A DNA stretch of 64,000 nt from Pseudomonas arsenicoxydans (GTDB lineage: Bacteria; Pseudomonadota; Gammaproteobacteria; Pseudomonadales; Pseudomonadaceae), in contig NZ_RCZE01000007.1 of NCBI RefSeq assembly GCF_006438915.1, positions 62,001 to 126,000 on the forward strand, read 5' to 3'. Below the pieces are notes generated by a model, which was not told where the DNA came from, searched no databases, and saw only the letters and a list, made by a program, of their open reading frames with translations. Positions 55,272 to 64,000 of the stretch are shown here, one piece after another. Both the position numbers and the translations under genes were made by a program. Position 1 is the first letter of the stretch, and every line of letters starts with the position of its first letter.

Positions 55272-57689
55272 ATGAGCGACCAGCAAGAATTCCCCGAAGA
55301 CCCGAGCGAGTACGACGAAGCCGAGCAAATCGAACACCACGCCACCGGCAAAGGCCTCGCCCTGCCCGGCCAGAACCTGCCGGACAAGGTCTACATTATC
55401 CCGATCCACAACCGCCCGTTCTTCCCGGCTCAAGTGCTGCCGGTCATCGTCAACGAAGAACCCTGGGCCGAAACCCTCGACCTGGTCAGCAAAGCCGATC
55501 ACCACTCCCTGGCCCTGTTCTACATGGACACGCCCCAGGAAGACCCGCGCCATTTCAACACCGGCGCACTCCCCGAGTACGGCACGCTGGTCAAGGTTCA
55601 CCACGCCAGTCGTGAAAACGGCAAACTGCAATTCGTCGCCCAGGGCCTGACCCGGGTGCGCATCAAGACCTGGCTCAAACACCATCGCCCACCCTACCTG
55701 GTGGAAGTCGAATACCCGCACCAGCCCACCGAGCCGACCGACGAGGTCAAGGCCTACGGCATGGCGCTGATCAACGCGATCAAGGAACTGCTGCCGCTCA
55801 ACCCGCTGTACAGCGAAGAGCTGAAAAACTACCTCAACCGCTTCAGCCCCAACGACCCGTCGCCGCTGACCGATTTCGCTGCCGCCCTGACCTCAGCCAC
55901 CGGTGGCGAGCTGCAAGAAGTCCTCGACTGCGTACCCATGCTCAAGCGCATGGAAAAAGTCCTGCCGATGTTGCGCAAGGAAGTCGAAGTCGCGCGCCTG
56001 CAAAAAGAGATCTCCGCCGAAGTTAACCGCAAGATTGGCGAGCATCAGCGTGAGTTCTTCCTCAAGGAACAACTCAAGGTGATCCAGCAAGAGCTGGGCC
56101 TGACCAAGGACGACCGCAGCGCCGACATCGAGCAGTTCGAGCAACGCCTGACCGGCAAAGTGCTCTCGCCGCAGGCGCAGAAACGCATCGAAGAGGAAAT
56201 GAACAAGTTGTCGATCCTCGAGACCGGCTCGCCGGAGTACGCCGTCACCCGCAACTACCTCGACTGGGCGACCTCGGTGCCGTGGGGCGTGTACGGCGAA
56301 GACAAACTCGACCTCAAGCACGCGCGCAAGGTCCTGGACAAACACCACGCAGGCCTCGACGACATCAAGGACCGCATCCTCGAATTCCTCGCGGTCGGCG
56401 CTTACAAAGGCGAAATCAGCGGCTCCATCGTGCTGCTGGTCGGGCCGCCGGGCGTGGGTAAAACCAGCGTCGGCAAGTCCATCGCCGAATCCCTCGGCCG
56501 GCCGTTCTACCGCTTCAGCCTCGGTGGCATGCGCGATGAAGCCGAGATCAAGGGCCACCGCCGCACCTACATCGGCGCGCAACCGGGCAAACTCGTGCAG
56601 GCGTTGAAAGACGTCGAAGTGATGAACCCGGTGATCATGCTCGACGAGATCGACAAGATGGGCCAAAGCTACCAGGGCGACCCGGCCTCGGCGCTGCTGG
56701 AAACGCTTGATCCGGAACAGAACGTCGAATTCCTCGACCACTACCTGGACCTGCGTCTGGACCTGTCGAAAGTGCTGTTCGTGTGCACCGCCAACACCCT
56801 GGACTCGATCCCCGGCCCGTTGCTCGACCGGATGGAAGTGATTCGCTTGTCGGGTTACATCACCGAAGAAAAAATCGCCATCGCCAAGCGTCACCTGTGG
56901 CCCAAGCAGCTGGAAAAGGCCGGCGTGTCCAAAGGCAGCCTGAGCATCAGCGACAGCGCGCTCAAAGCCTTGATCGACGGTTACGCCCGTGAAGCCGGCG
57001 TACGCCAGTTGGAAAAACAACTGGGCAAACTGGTGCGCAAAGCCGTGGTGAAGTTGATCGACGAACCGAAAGCGGTGATCAAAATCGCGCCGAAAGACCT
57101 TGAAGCCTCACTCGGTCACCCGGTGTTCCGCAACGAGCAAGTGCTGTCCGGCACCGGCGTTATCACCGGGCTGGCCTGGACCAGCATGGGCGGCGCGACC
57201 TTGCCGATTGAAGCCACGCGGATTCACACCTTGAACCGTGGTTTCAAACTCACCGGGCAACTGGGCGATGTGATGAAAGAGTCGGCGGAAATCGCCTACA
57301 GCTACGTCAGCTCGAATCTGAAGTCGTTTGGCGGCGATCCGAAATTCTTCGACGAGGCCTTCGTCCACCTCCACGTCCCGGAAGGCGCCACCCCGAAAGA
57401 CGGCCCGAGCGCCGGCGTGACCATGGCCAGCGCCCTGCTCTCGCTCGCACGCAACCAGCCGCCGAAAAAAGGCGTGGCCATGACCGGTGAACTGACGTTG
57501 ACCGGGCATGTACTGCCGATTGGCGGGGTGCGCGAGAAAGTGATCGCGGCGCGGCGGCAGAAGATTTTCGAGTTGATCCTGCCGGAGCCGAACCGCGGAA
57601 GCTTTGAAGAACTGCCGGATTATTTGAAGGAAGGAATTACCGTGCACTTTGCCAAACGCTTTGCGGATGTGGCGAAGATATTGTTTTAA
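55272..57689 (+). CDS. Lon-type ATP-dependent protease, AsrA-like second Lon
   Basis: From ATG 55272 ([20 protein letters not shown]) the protein is 805 residues; an in-frame start five codons earlier is less likely. It has an N-terminal Lon substrate domain with an acidic leader, coiled coil at about 230-290, Walker [14 protein letters not shown] from about 393, Walker [11 protein letters not shown], and the Ser713 ([13 protein letters not shown]) and Lys756 (GGVREKV) catalytic dyad. The acidic leader and sequence style resemble P. aeruginosa AsrA rather than the clpX-linked Lon, and no clpX is nearby. Likely role: stress-related proteolysis in the cytoplasm. Confidence 0.93.
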   Translation: MSDQQEFPEDPSEYDEAEQIEHHATGKGLALPGQNLPDKVYIIPIHNRPFFPAQVLPVIVNEEPWAETLDLVSKADHHSLALFYMDTPQEDPRHFNTGALPEYGTLVKVHHASRENGKLQFVAQGLTRVRIKTWLKHHRPPYLVEVEYPHQPTEPTDEVKAYGMALINAIKELLPLNPLYSEELKNYLNRFSPNDPSPLTDFAAALTSATGGELQEVLDCVPMLKRMEKVLPMLRKEVEVARLQKEISAEVNRKIGEHQREFFLKEQLKVIQQELGLTKDDRSADIEQFEQRLTGKVLSPQAQKRIEEEMNKLSILETGSPEYAVTRNYLDWATSVPWGVYGEDKLDLKHARKVLDKHHAGLDDIKDRILEFLAVGAYKGEISGSIVLLVGPPGVGKTSVGKSIAESLGRPFYRFSLGGMRDEAEIKGHRRTYIGAQPGKLVQALKDVEVMNPVIMLDEIDKMGQSYQGDPASALLETLDPEQNVEFLDHYLDLRLDLSKVLFVCTANTLDSIPGPLLDRMEVIRLSGYITEEKIAIAKRHLWPKQLEKAGVSKGSLSISDSALKALIDGYAREAGVRQLEKQLGKLVRKAVVKLIDEPKAVIKIAPKDLEASLGHPVFRNEQVLSGTGVITGLAWTSMGGATLPIEATRIHTLNRGFKLTGQLGDVMKESAEIAYSYVSSNLKSFGGDPKFFDEAFVHLHVPEGATPKDGPSAGVTMASALLSLARNQPPKKGVAMTGELTLTGHVLPIGGVREKVIAARRQKIFELILPEPNRGSFEELPDYLKEGITVHFAKRFADVAKILF

Positions 57690-57697
57690 ATAATTCG

Positions 57698-57737
57698 AAT
57701 GCGCCACTGCCTGACCGACATGGGCAGTGAGCGCATT
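57698..57737 (+). terminator. Probable hairpin terminator after the Lon-type gene
   Basis: aatgcgccactgcc pairs with gggcagtg-a-gcgcatt (one bulged A) around a 10-base loop, starting 9 bases after the stop codon. Only a weak T-tract follows, so termination may be partial. Confidence 0.5.
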
Positions 57738-57863
57738 TGATTATAAGAAAAACCAAACCTTAAACAAAACAGACTAAAAAACTGTCATTCCTGACAGTTA
57801 CCTTCTCCATGACGTTCGCCGCACACTTCCATTTCGGTTTCTACTTTTTACAGGAAGTGTCTT

Positions 57864-58325
57864 ATGGCGAACACCCAAGCAATCGACGGCGTTTTAGTTG
57901 ACGGCCAATTAACCGTTGAAACAAAAGACGTTACAAACCCAACCTCACCCTTACAGATGACAACATTTACAACCACTGCCATGAAGTACTCAGACAATCC
58001 ACTCAGACCCGGGTTTTTTATCAGTTGTTTTAAAGATAAAGGTCTTTCCAGCGAAAGAACGCTGACTTTGGCCTTCACAACCGACGCAGTACCCCGTTTC
58101 ACTGGGTACACGGAAGCCTTCACCACAAAAACAGAGACAGAGCCCTATAGTTTCGACATTATCGACTACACCGGCAAGATTGAAACAATGGAAATAACGC
58201 GAGACAAACGTCGGTACAACGTGATCGAGTTCGAAATTCTGGCCAAAAGAAGTGATAACAATGAAACACGTAAACTGACTGGCAAAGGGCATATTTTTAT
58301 CACCAACCTGTCGATGGCACTTTAG
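57864..58325 (+). CDS. Hypothetical protein, AT-richer than neighbours
   Basis: The 153-residue protein starts at ATG 57864 with AGGAAG well spaced upstream, so it is probably translated. No family is recognised. It has no signal peptide, membrane helix or Cys pair. It is rich in Thr and beta-type segments (TVETKDVTNPTSPLQMTTFT, YSFDIIDYTGKIETMEIT, RKLTGKGHIFITNLSM), suggesting a small beta-sandwich-like soluble protein. Base and codon usage are clearly more AT-rich than both neighbours, a sign of recent acquisition. It stands alone between the Lon-type gene and the I42 gene. Confidence 0.7.
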   Translation: MANTQAIDGVLVDGQLTVETKDVTNPTSPLQMTTFTTTAMKYSDNPLRPGFFISCFKDKGLSSERTLTLAFTTDAVPRFTGYTEAFTTKTETEPYSFDIIDYTGKIETMEITRDKRRYNVIEFEILAKRSDNNETRKLTGKGHIFITNLSMAL

Positions 58326-58458
58326 GCTTCAGCGCCTGCCTGCGCGCAACACCGATGCCGGTCAAGTGCCGGCAGGTGATCCGCGCAGGCACCGTCACAC
58401 TTTGTCTCATCTTCAGTTATGCTCGCCGTTCGTCGTGAACGCTGGAGCCGCTGACCTT

Positions 58459-58851
58459 ATGTCCCCCACTCGCTTGTTTGTCCCCCTCGCCCTTTCCTTG
58501 CTGGCCGCCTGCGCCACGCAGCCGAAACAGAACGTGACCGTGGAAAAACAAAGCCAATGCCCGGTGAAACTCAACAGCGGGCAAAACCTGATCCTGACCC
58601 TGCCGAGCAACCCGACCACCGGTTATCGCTGGGCGATCCAGGACTCGGCCGGTGGTGTGCTGCATGCGCTCAGCCCTGAGGTGTACAGCAATCCGGAAGA
58701 CGCCGGGATCGTCGGCAGCGCCGGTATTTCGACCTGGCGCTTTCAGGCCTTTACCGCCGGCACCGGGCGCTTGCGCCTGACCTCGCAGCAGCCTTGGGCC
58801 CCGGAAGTGTTGCCGGTGGAAACTTTCGACTGCGCAATCTCGGTTAACTGA
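58459..58851 (+). CDS. Chagasin-like (I42 family) protease-inhibitor lipoprotein
   Basis: From ATG 58459 (MSPTRLFVPLALSLLAACAT) the protein is 130 residues. A lipobox LLAAC places the mature N-terminal Cys at residue 18-19. The chagasin BC-loop motif NPTTGYRW is intact, followed by STWRFQAFTAGTG and QQPWAPE. I42 inhibitors block papain-like cysteine proteases; a bacterial lipoprotein form would sit on a membrane facing the periplasm. It lies 2 bases before the lysoplasmalogenase-like gene, so the two are probably coupled. Confidence 0.87.
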   Translation: MSPTRLFVPLALSLLAACATQPKQNVTVEKQSQCPVKLNSGQNLILTLPSNPTTGYRWAIQDSAGGVLHALSPEVYSNPEDAGIVGSAGISTWRFQAFTAGTGRLRLTSQQPWAPEVLPVETFDCAISVN

Positions 58852-58853
58852 TC

Positions 58854-59489
58854 GTGGGCTGGCTGATTCTGGCGCTGATGGGCGCGGTGACCTTTCTGTA
58901 TGGCGTGAGTGTGCACGCGACGTTGCTTTGTCTGCTGGTCAAACCGTTGCCAGTGCTGGCCCTGCTCGGCTGGTTGCACGACGCGCCGCCGAGCGACTAT
59001 CGGCGCTGGATCAGTCTTGGCCTGATTTTTTCGCTGCTCGGCGACGTGTTGCTGGCGTGGCCGGGGGATCTGTTTGTGTTTGGTCTCGGGGCGTTTCTGG
59101 TCGCGCACCTGGCGTATCTGAAAGCCTATTTGAGTGATTGCCGGCGGTTGGCGGCGTTGCCATTGGTGATTGCGCTGGGAGTCGGCGCGGTGTTGCTGGG
59201 GATTCTGATTTCCCACGGCCTCGGACCATTGCTGATCCCGGTGATTGTTTACGGGTTGGCCATCAGCGCAATGCTCTGGCGGGCACTGGCTCGCTTGGGC
59301 ACGAATGTGCCGAAACGCTCGGCACTGCTGGCGGCAGCAGGTGCGCTGGCGTTTGTATTCTCCGACAGCGTGATTGGCATCAGCCGCTTTGTCGCGCCTT
59401 TCGACGCAGCGCCTTATGTGATCATCCTCAGTTACTGGCTGGGACAGTGGGGAATTACCGCTTCGGCGTTCAGTTCAAAACCGCGCTGA
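58854..59489 (+). CDS. YhhN/TMEM86-family lysoplasmalogenase-like membrane protein
   Basis: The 211-residue protein starts at GTG 58854, 2 bases after the previous stop. About eight hydrophobic segments are present with the family signatures LLVKPLPVLALLGW, ISLGLIFSLLGDVLLAWPGD (GDVLL), FVFGLGAFLVAHLAYL and AFVFSDSVIGISRF (conserved D). YhhN relatives hydrolyse lysoplasmalogen in animals; bacterial substrates are unclear. A REPIN follows at once. Confidence 0.85.
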   Translation: MGWLILALMGAVTFLYGVSVHATLLCLLVKPLPVLALLGWLHDAPPSDYRRWISLGLIFSLLGDVLLAWPGDLFVFGLGAFLVAHLAYLKAYLSDCRRLAALPLVIALGVGAVLLGILISHGLGPLLIPVIVYGLAISAMLWRALARLGTNVPKRSALLAAAGALAFVFSDSVIGISRFVAPFDAAPYVIILSYWLGQWGITASAFSSKPR

Positions 59490-59491
59490 CC

Positions 59492-59616
59492 CCTGTGGCG
59501 AGGGAGCTTGCTCCCGCTCGGCTGCGAAGCAGTCGTTACGTCTGTAAATGCGGTAAGCCTGAAAAAATACACGGGAGCGCTTCGCACTCCAGCGGGAGCA
59601 AGCTCCCTCGCCACAA
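59492..59616. repeat. REPIN, ctgtggcgagggagcttgct family
   Basis: Inverted arms of the same family as those around the RAYT gene, with an internal REP-like hairpin (gcttcgcactcc). It fills most of the gap before cmoA. Confidence 0.9.
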
Positions 59617-59731
59617 AAGTGTTTATCCCCGTTAGGCGAGGTGAACCCGGCGGTTTATCAGACAACCCGCGCATCCCCCCGTCAATTTGGCTAAAATGCC
59701 GGCCTTTTCCACCAACGCCGCTGGAACCGCC

Positions 59732-60475
59732 GTGAGCAAAGAACCCGATCGCCTTTTCGCCCAGCCTTTGGCCCAGGTGCCTGACTTCGCCTTTAACGAG
59801 GACGTGGTGCGGGTGTTCCCGGACATGATCAAGCGCTCGGTGCCGGGTTATCCGACCATCGTGGAAAACCTCGGCGTGCTCGCTGCGCAATTCGCCCAGC
59901 CCAACAGCGTGCTCTACGACCTCGGTTCGTCCCTGGGCGCCGTGACTCAGGCGTTGCGCCGTCACGTGCGCACCGACGGTTGCCGAGTCATCGCTGTGGA
60001 TAACTCGGCGGCGATGGTCGAACGCTGCCGCGAATACCTCAACGGTCAGGACTCGATGTTCCAGGAGTTGCTGCCGGTAGAAGTGATCGAAGGCGACATC
60101 CTCGCCCTCGACTTCCAGCCAGCCTCGGTGGTGGCGCTGAACTTCACCTTGCAATTTATCGCCCCGGACCAGCGCACCGCGTTGCTCGCGCGCATTCGCC
60201 AGTCGTTGTTGCCGGGCGGCGCGCTGATCCTGTCGGAGAAGCTGCGCTTCAACGACCTCGAAGAACACGCGCTGCTCACCGACCTGCACGTCGCCTTCAA
60301 ACGCGCCAACGGCTACAGCGAACTGGAAATCGCCCAGAAGCGCAGCGCCATCGAAAATGTCATGAAGCCCGACAGCCTCGAAGAACACCGCGACCGCCTG
60401 CTGGCCGCCGGGTTCTCGAAAGTCGTGCCGTGGTTTCAGTGTCTAAACTTTGCCTCGTTGATTGCCTTGCCATGA
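59732..60475 (+). CDS. cmoA: Carboxy-S-adenosyl-L-methionine synthase CmoA
   Basis: The 247-residue protein is read from GTG 59732 ([20 protein letters not shown]), which fits the family length and start; the frame is open 45 bases earlier. Class I methyltransferase motifs are present: [33 protein letters not shown] and [11 protein letters not shown]. CmoA makes carboxy-SAM from SAM and prephenate; CmoB uses it to modify wobble uridine 34 of tRNA to cmo5U. It overlaps cmoB by 4 bases (ATGA). Confidence 0.96.
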   Translation: MSKEPDRLFAQPLAQVPDFAFNEDVVRVFPDMIKRSVPGYPTIVENLGVLAAQFAQPNSVLYDLGSSLGAVTQALRRHVRTDGCRVIAVDNSAAMVERCREYLNGQDSMFQELLPVEVIEGDILALDFQPASVVALNFTLQFIAPDQRTALLARIRQSLLPGGALILSEKLRFNDLEEHALLTDLHVAFKRANGYSELEIAQKRSAIENVMKPDSLEEHRDRLLAAGFSKVVPWFQCLNFASLIALP

Positions 60476-61428
60476 TTGATCTGTCCCCCCTCGCCCGCCG
60501 TCTGGCCGGTACACCACTGGCCGCCTGGGCCAACACTCTGCAAGCGCAACTCGACAAGAAAATGGAGAAGGGTCACGGCGACCTGGAGCGCTGGCAAAGT
60601 GCGCTGGACGCCTTGCCGAAGATCCAGCCGAGGGTCGTCGACCTGCTAAACGGCCTGATGCTGGACACCGAGTGCGGCGACGAAACCCGTGCGCAGATGC
60701 GTACCGCGCTGATGGGGTTGTCGCCATGGCGCAAAGGGCCGTTTGATTTGTTTGGTGTGCACGTCGACACCGAATGGCGTTCGGACTGGAAGTGGTCGCG
60801 TGTTGCGCCGCATCTGGATCTGAAGGGCAAACGCATTCTTGATGTGGGGTGCGGCAACGGCTACTACATGTGGCGCATGCTCGGCGCCGGTGCCGACAGC
60901 GTGATCGGCGTTGACCCGAACTGGCTGTTCTTCTGCCAGTTCCAGGCCGTGCAACGTTACCTGTCCGAACCCAACGCCTGGCACCTGCCTTTCCCGTTCG
61001 AAGACTTGCCGCCGGAGCTGGAAGGCTTCGACACTGTTTTTTCCATGGGCGTGTTCTATCACCGTCGTTCGCCGATCGAGCATTTGCTGACGCTGAAGGA
61101 TTGCCTGGTCAAGGGCGGTGAACTGGTGCTGGAGACGTTGGTGATCGAAGGCGATCAGCAACAGGTGCTGGTGCCGGAAGACCGTTACGCGCAGATGCGC
61201 AACGTGTGGTTCCTGCCGTCGGTGCCGGCGTTGGAGCTGTGGTTGCGCCGTGCCGGGTTTACCGATGTGCGTTGTGTGGACGTGAGCGTGACCACGGTCG
61301 AGGAACAGCGCGGGACGGAGTGGATGAAGTATCAGTCGCTGAGCGACTTCCTCGACCCGGACGATCACAGCAAGACGATTGAAGGGCTGCCGGCGCCGAT
61401 GCGTGCAGTCATCGTCGCCCGCAAGTAA
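60472..61428 (+). CDS. cmoB: tRNA U34 carboxymethyltransferase CmoB
   Basis: From ATG 60472 ([20 protein letters not shown]) the protein is 318 residues, near the family's usual 320. Motifs: [51 protein letters not shown] (SAM/carboxy-SAM site), [16 protein letters not shown] and [20 protein letters not shown]. It transfers carboxymethyl from carboxy-SAM to ho5U34 of tRNA, widening wobble reading. It is coupled to cmoA. Confidence 0.97.
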   Translation: MIDLSPLARRLAGTPLAAWANTLQAQLDKKMEKGHGDLERWQSALDALPKIQPRVVDLLNGLMLDTECGDETRAQMRTALMGLSPWRKGPFDLFGVHVDTEWRSDWKWSRVAPHLDLKGKRILDVGCGNGYYMWRMLGAGADSVIGVDPNWLFFCQFQAVQRYLSEPNAWHLPFPFEDLPPELEGFDTVFSMGVFYHRRSPIEHLLTLKDCLVKGGELVLETLVIEGDQQQVLVPEDRYAQMRNVWFLPSVPALELWLRRAGFTDVRCVDVSVTTVEEQRGTEWMKYQSLSDFLDPDDHSKTIEGLPAPMRAVIVARK

Positions 61429-61452
61429 GCCAATCTCCCTGCCAATGGAGAT

Positions 61453-61548
61453 CAAATGTGGGAGCGGGCTTGCTCGCGAAAGTGGTGGGTCAGTCAACAT
61501 TTTAGTTGAATGATATTCCGCATTCGCGAGCAAGCCCGCTCCCACATT
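61453..61548. repeat. REPIN, gtgggagcgggcttgctcgc family
   Basis: Paired inverted arms lie between the convergent cmoB and tadA genes, and may serve as their shared terminator. Confidence 0.9.
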
Positions 61549-61558
61549 GGTTCTGTAT

Positions 61559-62056
61559 TTATTCAGTAGGTTTGGCGCGTCTAGCCTTGAAGAACTCGCT
61601 CAACACCGCCCCACACTCCTGCGCCAACACCCCGCCTTCAAACAACACCCGGTGGTTCAAAAATCCTTGGGTGAAGAACTGCCCCTGACTCTGCACAATC
61701 CCGGCCTTGGGCTCCAGCGCGCCATACACCACCCGCGCAATCCGCGAGTGCACGATCAGGCCGGCGCACATGCTGCACGGCTCCAGCGTCACGTACAGCG
61801 TGCTGCCGGGCAGGCGATAGTTGCTGGCGGCCAAGGCGGCGGCGCGGATCGCGACCATCTCGGCATGGGCGCTCGGGTCGTTGCCGCTGATCGGGCAATT
61901 GAAGCCGCGCCCTATGATTTCGCCGTCCTGCACCAGCACTGCGCCCACGGGCACTTCACCCAACGCTGCGCCTTGTGCGGCCAGGGCCAGGGCTTCGCGC
62001 ATGAAGTCGCGATCACGGCTGCGGTCGATGATCGCGGCGGGACGAATCTGACGCAT
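61559..62056 (-). CDS. tadA: tRNA-specific adenosine deaminase TadA
   Basis: The 165-residue protein starts at ATG 62056 in a TGATG overlap with the multicopper-oxidase stop (GTG 62059 would add one residue). The cytidine-deaminase-fold zinc motifs are complete: HAEMVAI (His ligand and catalytic Glu) and PCSMCAGLI (two Cys ligands). The C-terminus has the TadA-type FFTQGFLNHRVLFEGG. TadA converts A34 to inosine in tRNA-Arg(ACG). Confidence 0.96.
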   Translation of the reverse strand: MRQIRPAAIIDRSRDRDFMREALALAAQGAALGEVPVGAVLVQDGEIIGRGFNCPISGNDPSAHAEMVAIRAAALAASNYRLPGSTLYVTLEPCSMCAGLIVHSRIARVVYGALEPKAGIVQSQGQFFTQGFLNHRVLFEGGVLAQECGAVLSEFFKARRAKPTE

Positions 62057-63432
62057 CACGCCACCTCGATGGCGGCCATCAGGCCGGTTTCCATGTGATC
62101 GATCACATGGCAGTGGAACATCCAGATGCCCGGGTTATCCGCCACCAACGCCACTTGCGCACGTTCGTTCTTGCCCAACAGATACGTGTCGGTGAAGTAC
62201 GGAATGACTTTGTGCCGGTTCGAGGCGATGACCTTGAAGCTCATGCCGTGCAAGTGAATCGGGTGCTGATACTGAGTCATGTTCTTCAATTCGAAAATGT
62301 AGCTCTTGCCCTTCTCGAGCTTGGCAATCGGGCGGTCAGCGCAAGTCTTGTCCGTGATGTCCCACGCCTTGCCGTTGATTTGCCACAGGCTGGGCGGTTT
62401 GCCGTTATCGACATTTACCGACACCGAGCCCACCCACTCGAAATTGAAGTTGAGTTTCTCGGCATTAGCCAGGTCCGGCTCGGCGATCGGGTTGGCAGGC
62501 AGCGCCGGCGGCCATGGTGTCGGTGCGTCGGTATTCGCCACTGAACGCAAGGTGCCCAGGCGAACCGGTCCGTTGCGCAGGGACAATTCCTCACCGGCCG
62601 GCGGCGCCTTGATCGCCAGGCAAATTCGCATGCCGGGGCCCAGCCAGTATTCCTTGCCCAGCGGGCGCGGCTCAATGGGATTGCCGTCCAGTGCGTAGAT
62701 CTGCGCGTCGACACCGGGGATGTTGAGTCGATAGGTCAGGGTGTTATCGAGGTTGAGCACGCGCACTCGGGTGATCTGTCCGGCGGGCAAATCGATCACC
62801 GCTTGCGAGACGCCATTGATGGTCGACAAACGTCCCGCCGTACCGCCGCGCGCGGCTTCACGAGGAATGCTGAACGCAACGAACGCGCCCTCTTCATCGA
62901 CGTGCCAGCTCTTGAGGCTCAGGGTTTTTTCGTACTTGAAACCGGTGGGCTCACGCTCCTCGATGATCAGCGGACCGACCAGCCCGCGACCAAGCTCTTC
63001 GCTGCTGTTCACGTGCGGGTGATACCAATAGCTGCCCGCGTCGGGCACGCGGAATTTGTAATCGAAGTATTCCCCCGGCAGCACCGGCAGTTGCGAAACG
63101 TAAGGCACGCCATCCATCTCCAGCGGCAGGCGGATGCCGTGCCAGTGAATGGTGGTCGCCACAGGCAGGTGGTTGATAAAACGCACCCGCAACCAGTCGC
63201 CCTGCCGGACGCGCAATTCAGTACCCGGTGCCGACGGGCCGAATGCCCAGGCTTCGGTCTTGTGCCCGGCCACCAGTTCGACGTCCAGCGGTGCTGCGAT
63301 CAGTTCGTAGTCGTGACCTGCGTCAGCGTCGGCCATCTTGCCCAACCAGTAACGCGACGCGCCCCCCGCTCCGACACCAACGACAACAAGACCGGCCAGG
63401 CCACCGAGGATTTGGCGACGGGTAAAGGACAT
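62056..63432 (-). CDS. Multicopper oxidase with Tat signal
   Basis: From ATG 63432 (MSFTRRQILGGLAGLVVVGV) the protein is 458 residues; the frame is open 159 bases further upstream but without MCO character. The twin-arginine motif FTRRQILGG suggests export as a folded, copper-loaded enzyme. All four copper motifs are present: TIHWHGIRL, YWYHPHVNS, HPIHLHGMSF and HCHVIDHMETGLM. Substrate (metal ion, phenol or other) cannot be told; no Met-rich insert typical of CueO is seen. Stop overlaps the tadA start. Confidence 0.93.
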   Translation of the reverse strand: MSFTRRQILGGLAGLVVVGVGAGGASRYWLGKMADADAGHDYELIAAPLDVELVAGHKTEAWAFGPSAPGTELRVRQGDWLRVRFINHLPVATTIHWHGIRLPLEMDGVPYVSQLPVLPGEYFDYKFRVPDAGSYWYHPHVNSSEELGRGLVGPLIIEEREPTGFKYEKTLSLKSWHVDEEGAFVAFSIPREAARGGTAGRLSTINGVSQAVIDLPAGQITRVRVLNLDNTLTYRLNIPGVDAQIYALDGNPIEPRPLGKEYWLGPGMRICLAIKAPPAGEELSLRNGPVRLGTLRSVANTDAPTPWPPALPANPIAEPDLANAEKLNFNFEWVGSVSVNVDNGKPPSLWQINGKAWDITDKTCADRPIAKLEKGKSYIFELKNMTQYQHPIHLHGMSFKVIASNRHKVIPYFTDTYLLGKNERAQVALVADNPGIWMFHCHVIDHMETGLMAAIEVA

Positions 63433-63698
63433 GAACTTAACTACCTCACGTATCAGCGACAGGCACCAAGGCCTGCAAAAGGCGAATACGATACACCTGC
63501 GGTTGAGAAACAGTAAGGGTGGGGTGGCAATGGGACACAGGGAGATCAAGGCTGGCAAAGCACGACACGTTGTTCTTTTCGGATGTGGCACGGCGCTGAC
63601 CCTACACGGTCACGAAAGGCATGTGGGTATAACTATGTAGTGCACGTGCCTTGAGCAAACGGGTCATCCTCACGGCCCATTTCTCATGGAGCGAGAGC

Positions 63699-64000
63699 AT
63701 GCCCGTTGATCAGAGTACCGAAGCCTTACCCAATGCTGCCGACAAGGAGCAGCTGAAAACAATTGCCCCCGTGGTTGTGACAGCCTGCCCGGGCTTGAAG
63801 GAAGAAGCCCACGCGGTCGCCAGCGAAATCCTGAAAAAATACGGCATCACCGGCATGGACCCGGATGAGGTCTGGTGGCACCGGTTCGATAACGTCTCGG
63901 CCAGCAGCACCAGAGCCTTTCTGGGTTGGGAGCACGCCCCCAAACCCTGTGAATCATTGACCCTGACGCAACTGGTCATCCAGGGATACCGCGTCACCGA
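63699..64000 (+). CDS. N-terminus of a third DUF6543/dermonecrotic-toxin-like protein, cut by window edge
   Basis: ATG 63699 (MPVDQSTEALPNAADKEQLK) follows GGAG at about 63687-63691 and the frame stays open to the window end (100 codons). The segment ILKKYGITGMDPDEVWWHRF, then AFLGWEHAP and SLTLTQLVIQGYRVT, has the layout seen at the start of DUF6543 domains (long helix, Asp-Pro before a W/HRF segment, 'SLTLT' helix). A matching arrangement occurs in the protein at 35318 (QYGVDVDVKTTYLHLYLPKE). The gene therefore probably continues for several kilobases. The assignment rests on about 100 residues only. Confidence 0.6.
   Translation, partial: MPVDQSTEALPNAADKEQLKTIAPVVVTACPGLKEEAHAVASEILKKYGITGMDPDEVWWHRFDNVSASSTRAFLGWEHAPKPCESLTLTQLVIQGYRVT

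Noticed and set aside
63433..63698. A 69-codon plus-strand open frame between the multicopper oxidase and the last gene
   Set aside because: It overlaps the start region of the oxidase on the other strand, has no ribosome site and no recognisable product; the gap probably holds the two promoters.

Overview
The window looks like a chromosomal stretch of a Pseudomonas fluorescens-group bacterium. The evidence is the high GC with strong GC3 bias, many Pseudomonas-type REP/REPIN hairpins, and marker genes typical of the group: metE/metR, gcd with an OprB porin, cmoAB, tadA, a second Lon-type protease, a YqjI/YqjH-like pair, and giant DUF6543/dermonecrotic-toxin-like proteins. No rRNA, tRNA, CRISPR array, integrase or replication origin was found.

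Layout. 1-5.1 kb: 3' part of a giant toxin-like gene broken by a one-base frameshift. 5.2-10.3 kb: metE with divergent metR, then GNAT, LysE-type exporter and Nudix genes. 10.4-18.9 kb: a signalling block. It holds a decayed REC/HD-GYP pseudogene facing away from a tight operon of two REC-GGDEF-EAL proteins with opposite degeneracy (one looks like a cyclase, one like a phosphodiesterase), a di-haem cytochrome c peroxidase, a membrane sensor kinase and a stump of a third receiver. 19.0-22.4 kb: APC permease, nitrilase-family amidase and LuxR regulator. 22.6-29.2 kb: FMN glutamate-synthase-like protein, an AT-rich glycosyltransferase, GtrA and GtrII-like genes (surface glycan modification), and an OpgC-like protein. 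29.2-35.2 kb: amino-acid permease, a RAYT transposase bracketed by near-identical direct REPIN copies, and a class A PBP-like protein.

35.3-40.4 kb: an intact 1693-residue DUF6543-LRR-NEL protein, a probable NEL-type E3 ubiquitin ligase. 40.4-47.4 kb (minus strand): a six-gene alternate (CFA/I, CS1, cable-type) chaperone-usher pilus operon carrying two pilins and two tip adhesins. 47.9-49.3 kb: PadR regulator with a His-rich N-terminus plus a siderophore-interacting reductase. 49.5-54.7 kb: Pr6Pr-like membrane protein, VF530-like protein, OprB porin and membrane glucose dehydrogenase. 55.3-63.4 kb: Lon-type protease, an AT-richer orphan, I42-type lipoprotein inhibitor, lysoplasmalogenase-like protein, cmoA-cmoB, tadA and a multicopper oxidase. 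63.7 kb to the end: the start of what looks like a third DUF6543-type toxin gene.

The parts most worth a second look are the toxin family (three members, one broken, one with a recognisable NEL catalytic motif), the duplicated pilin/tip pilus operon, the complementary c-di-GMP pair in a redox-sensor operon, and the RAYT unit whose upstream direct repeat carries the last codons of the transposase gene. All functions are assigned by reading the sequence; no database search was run.
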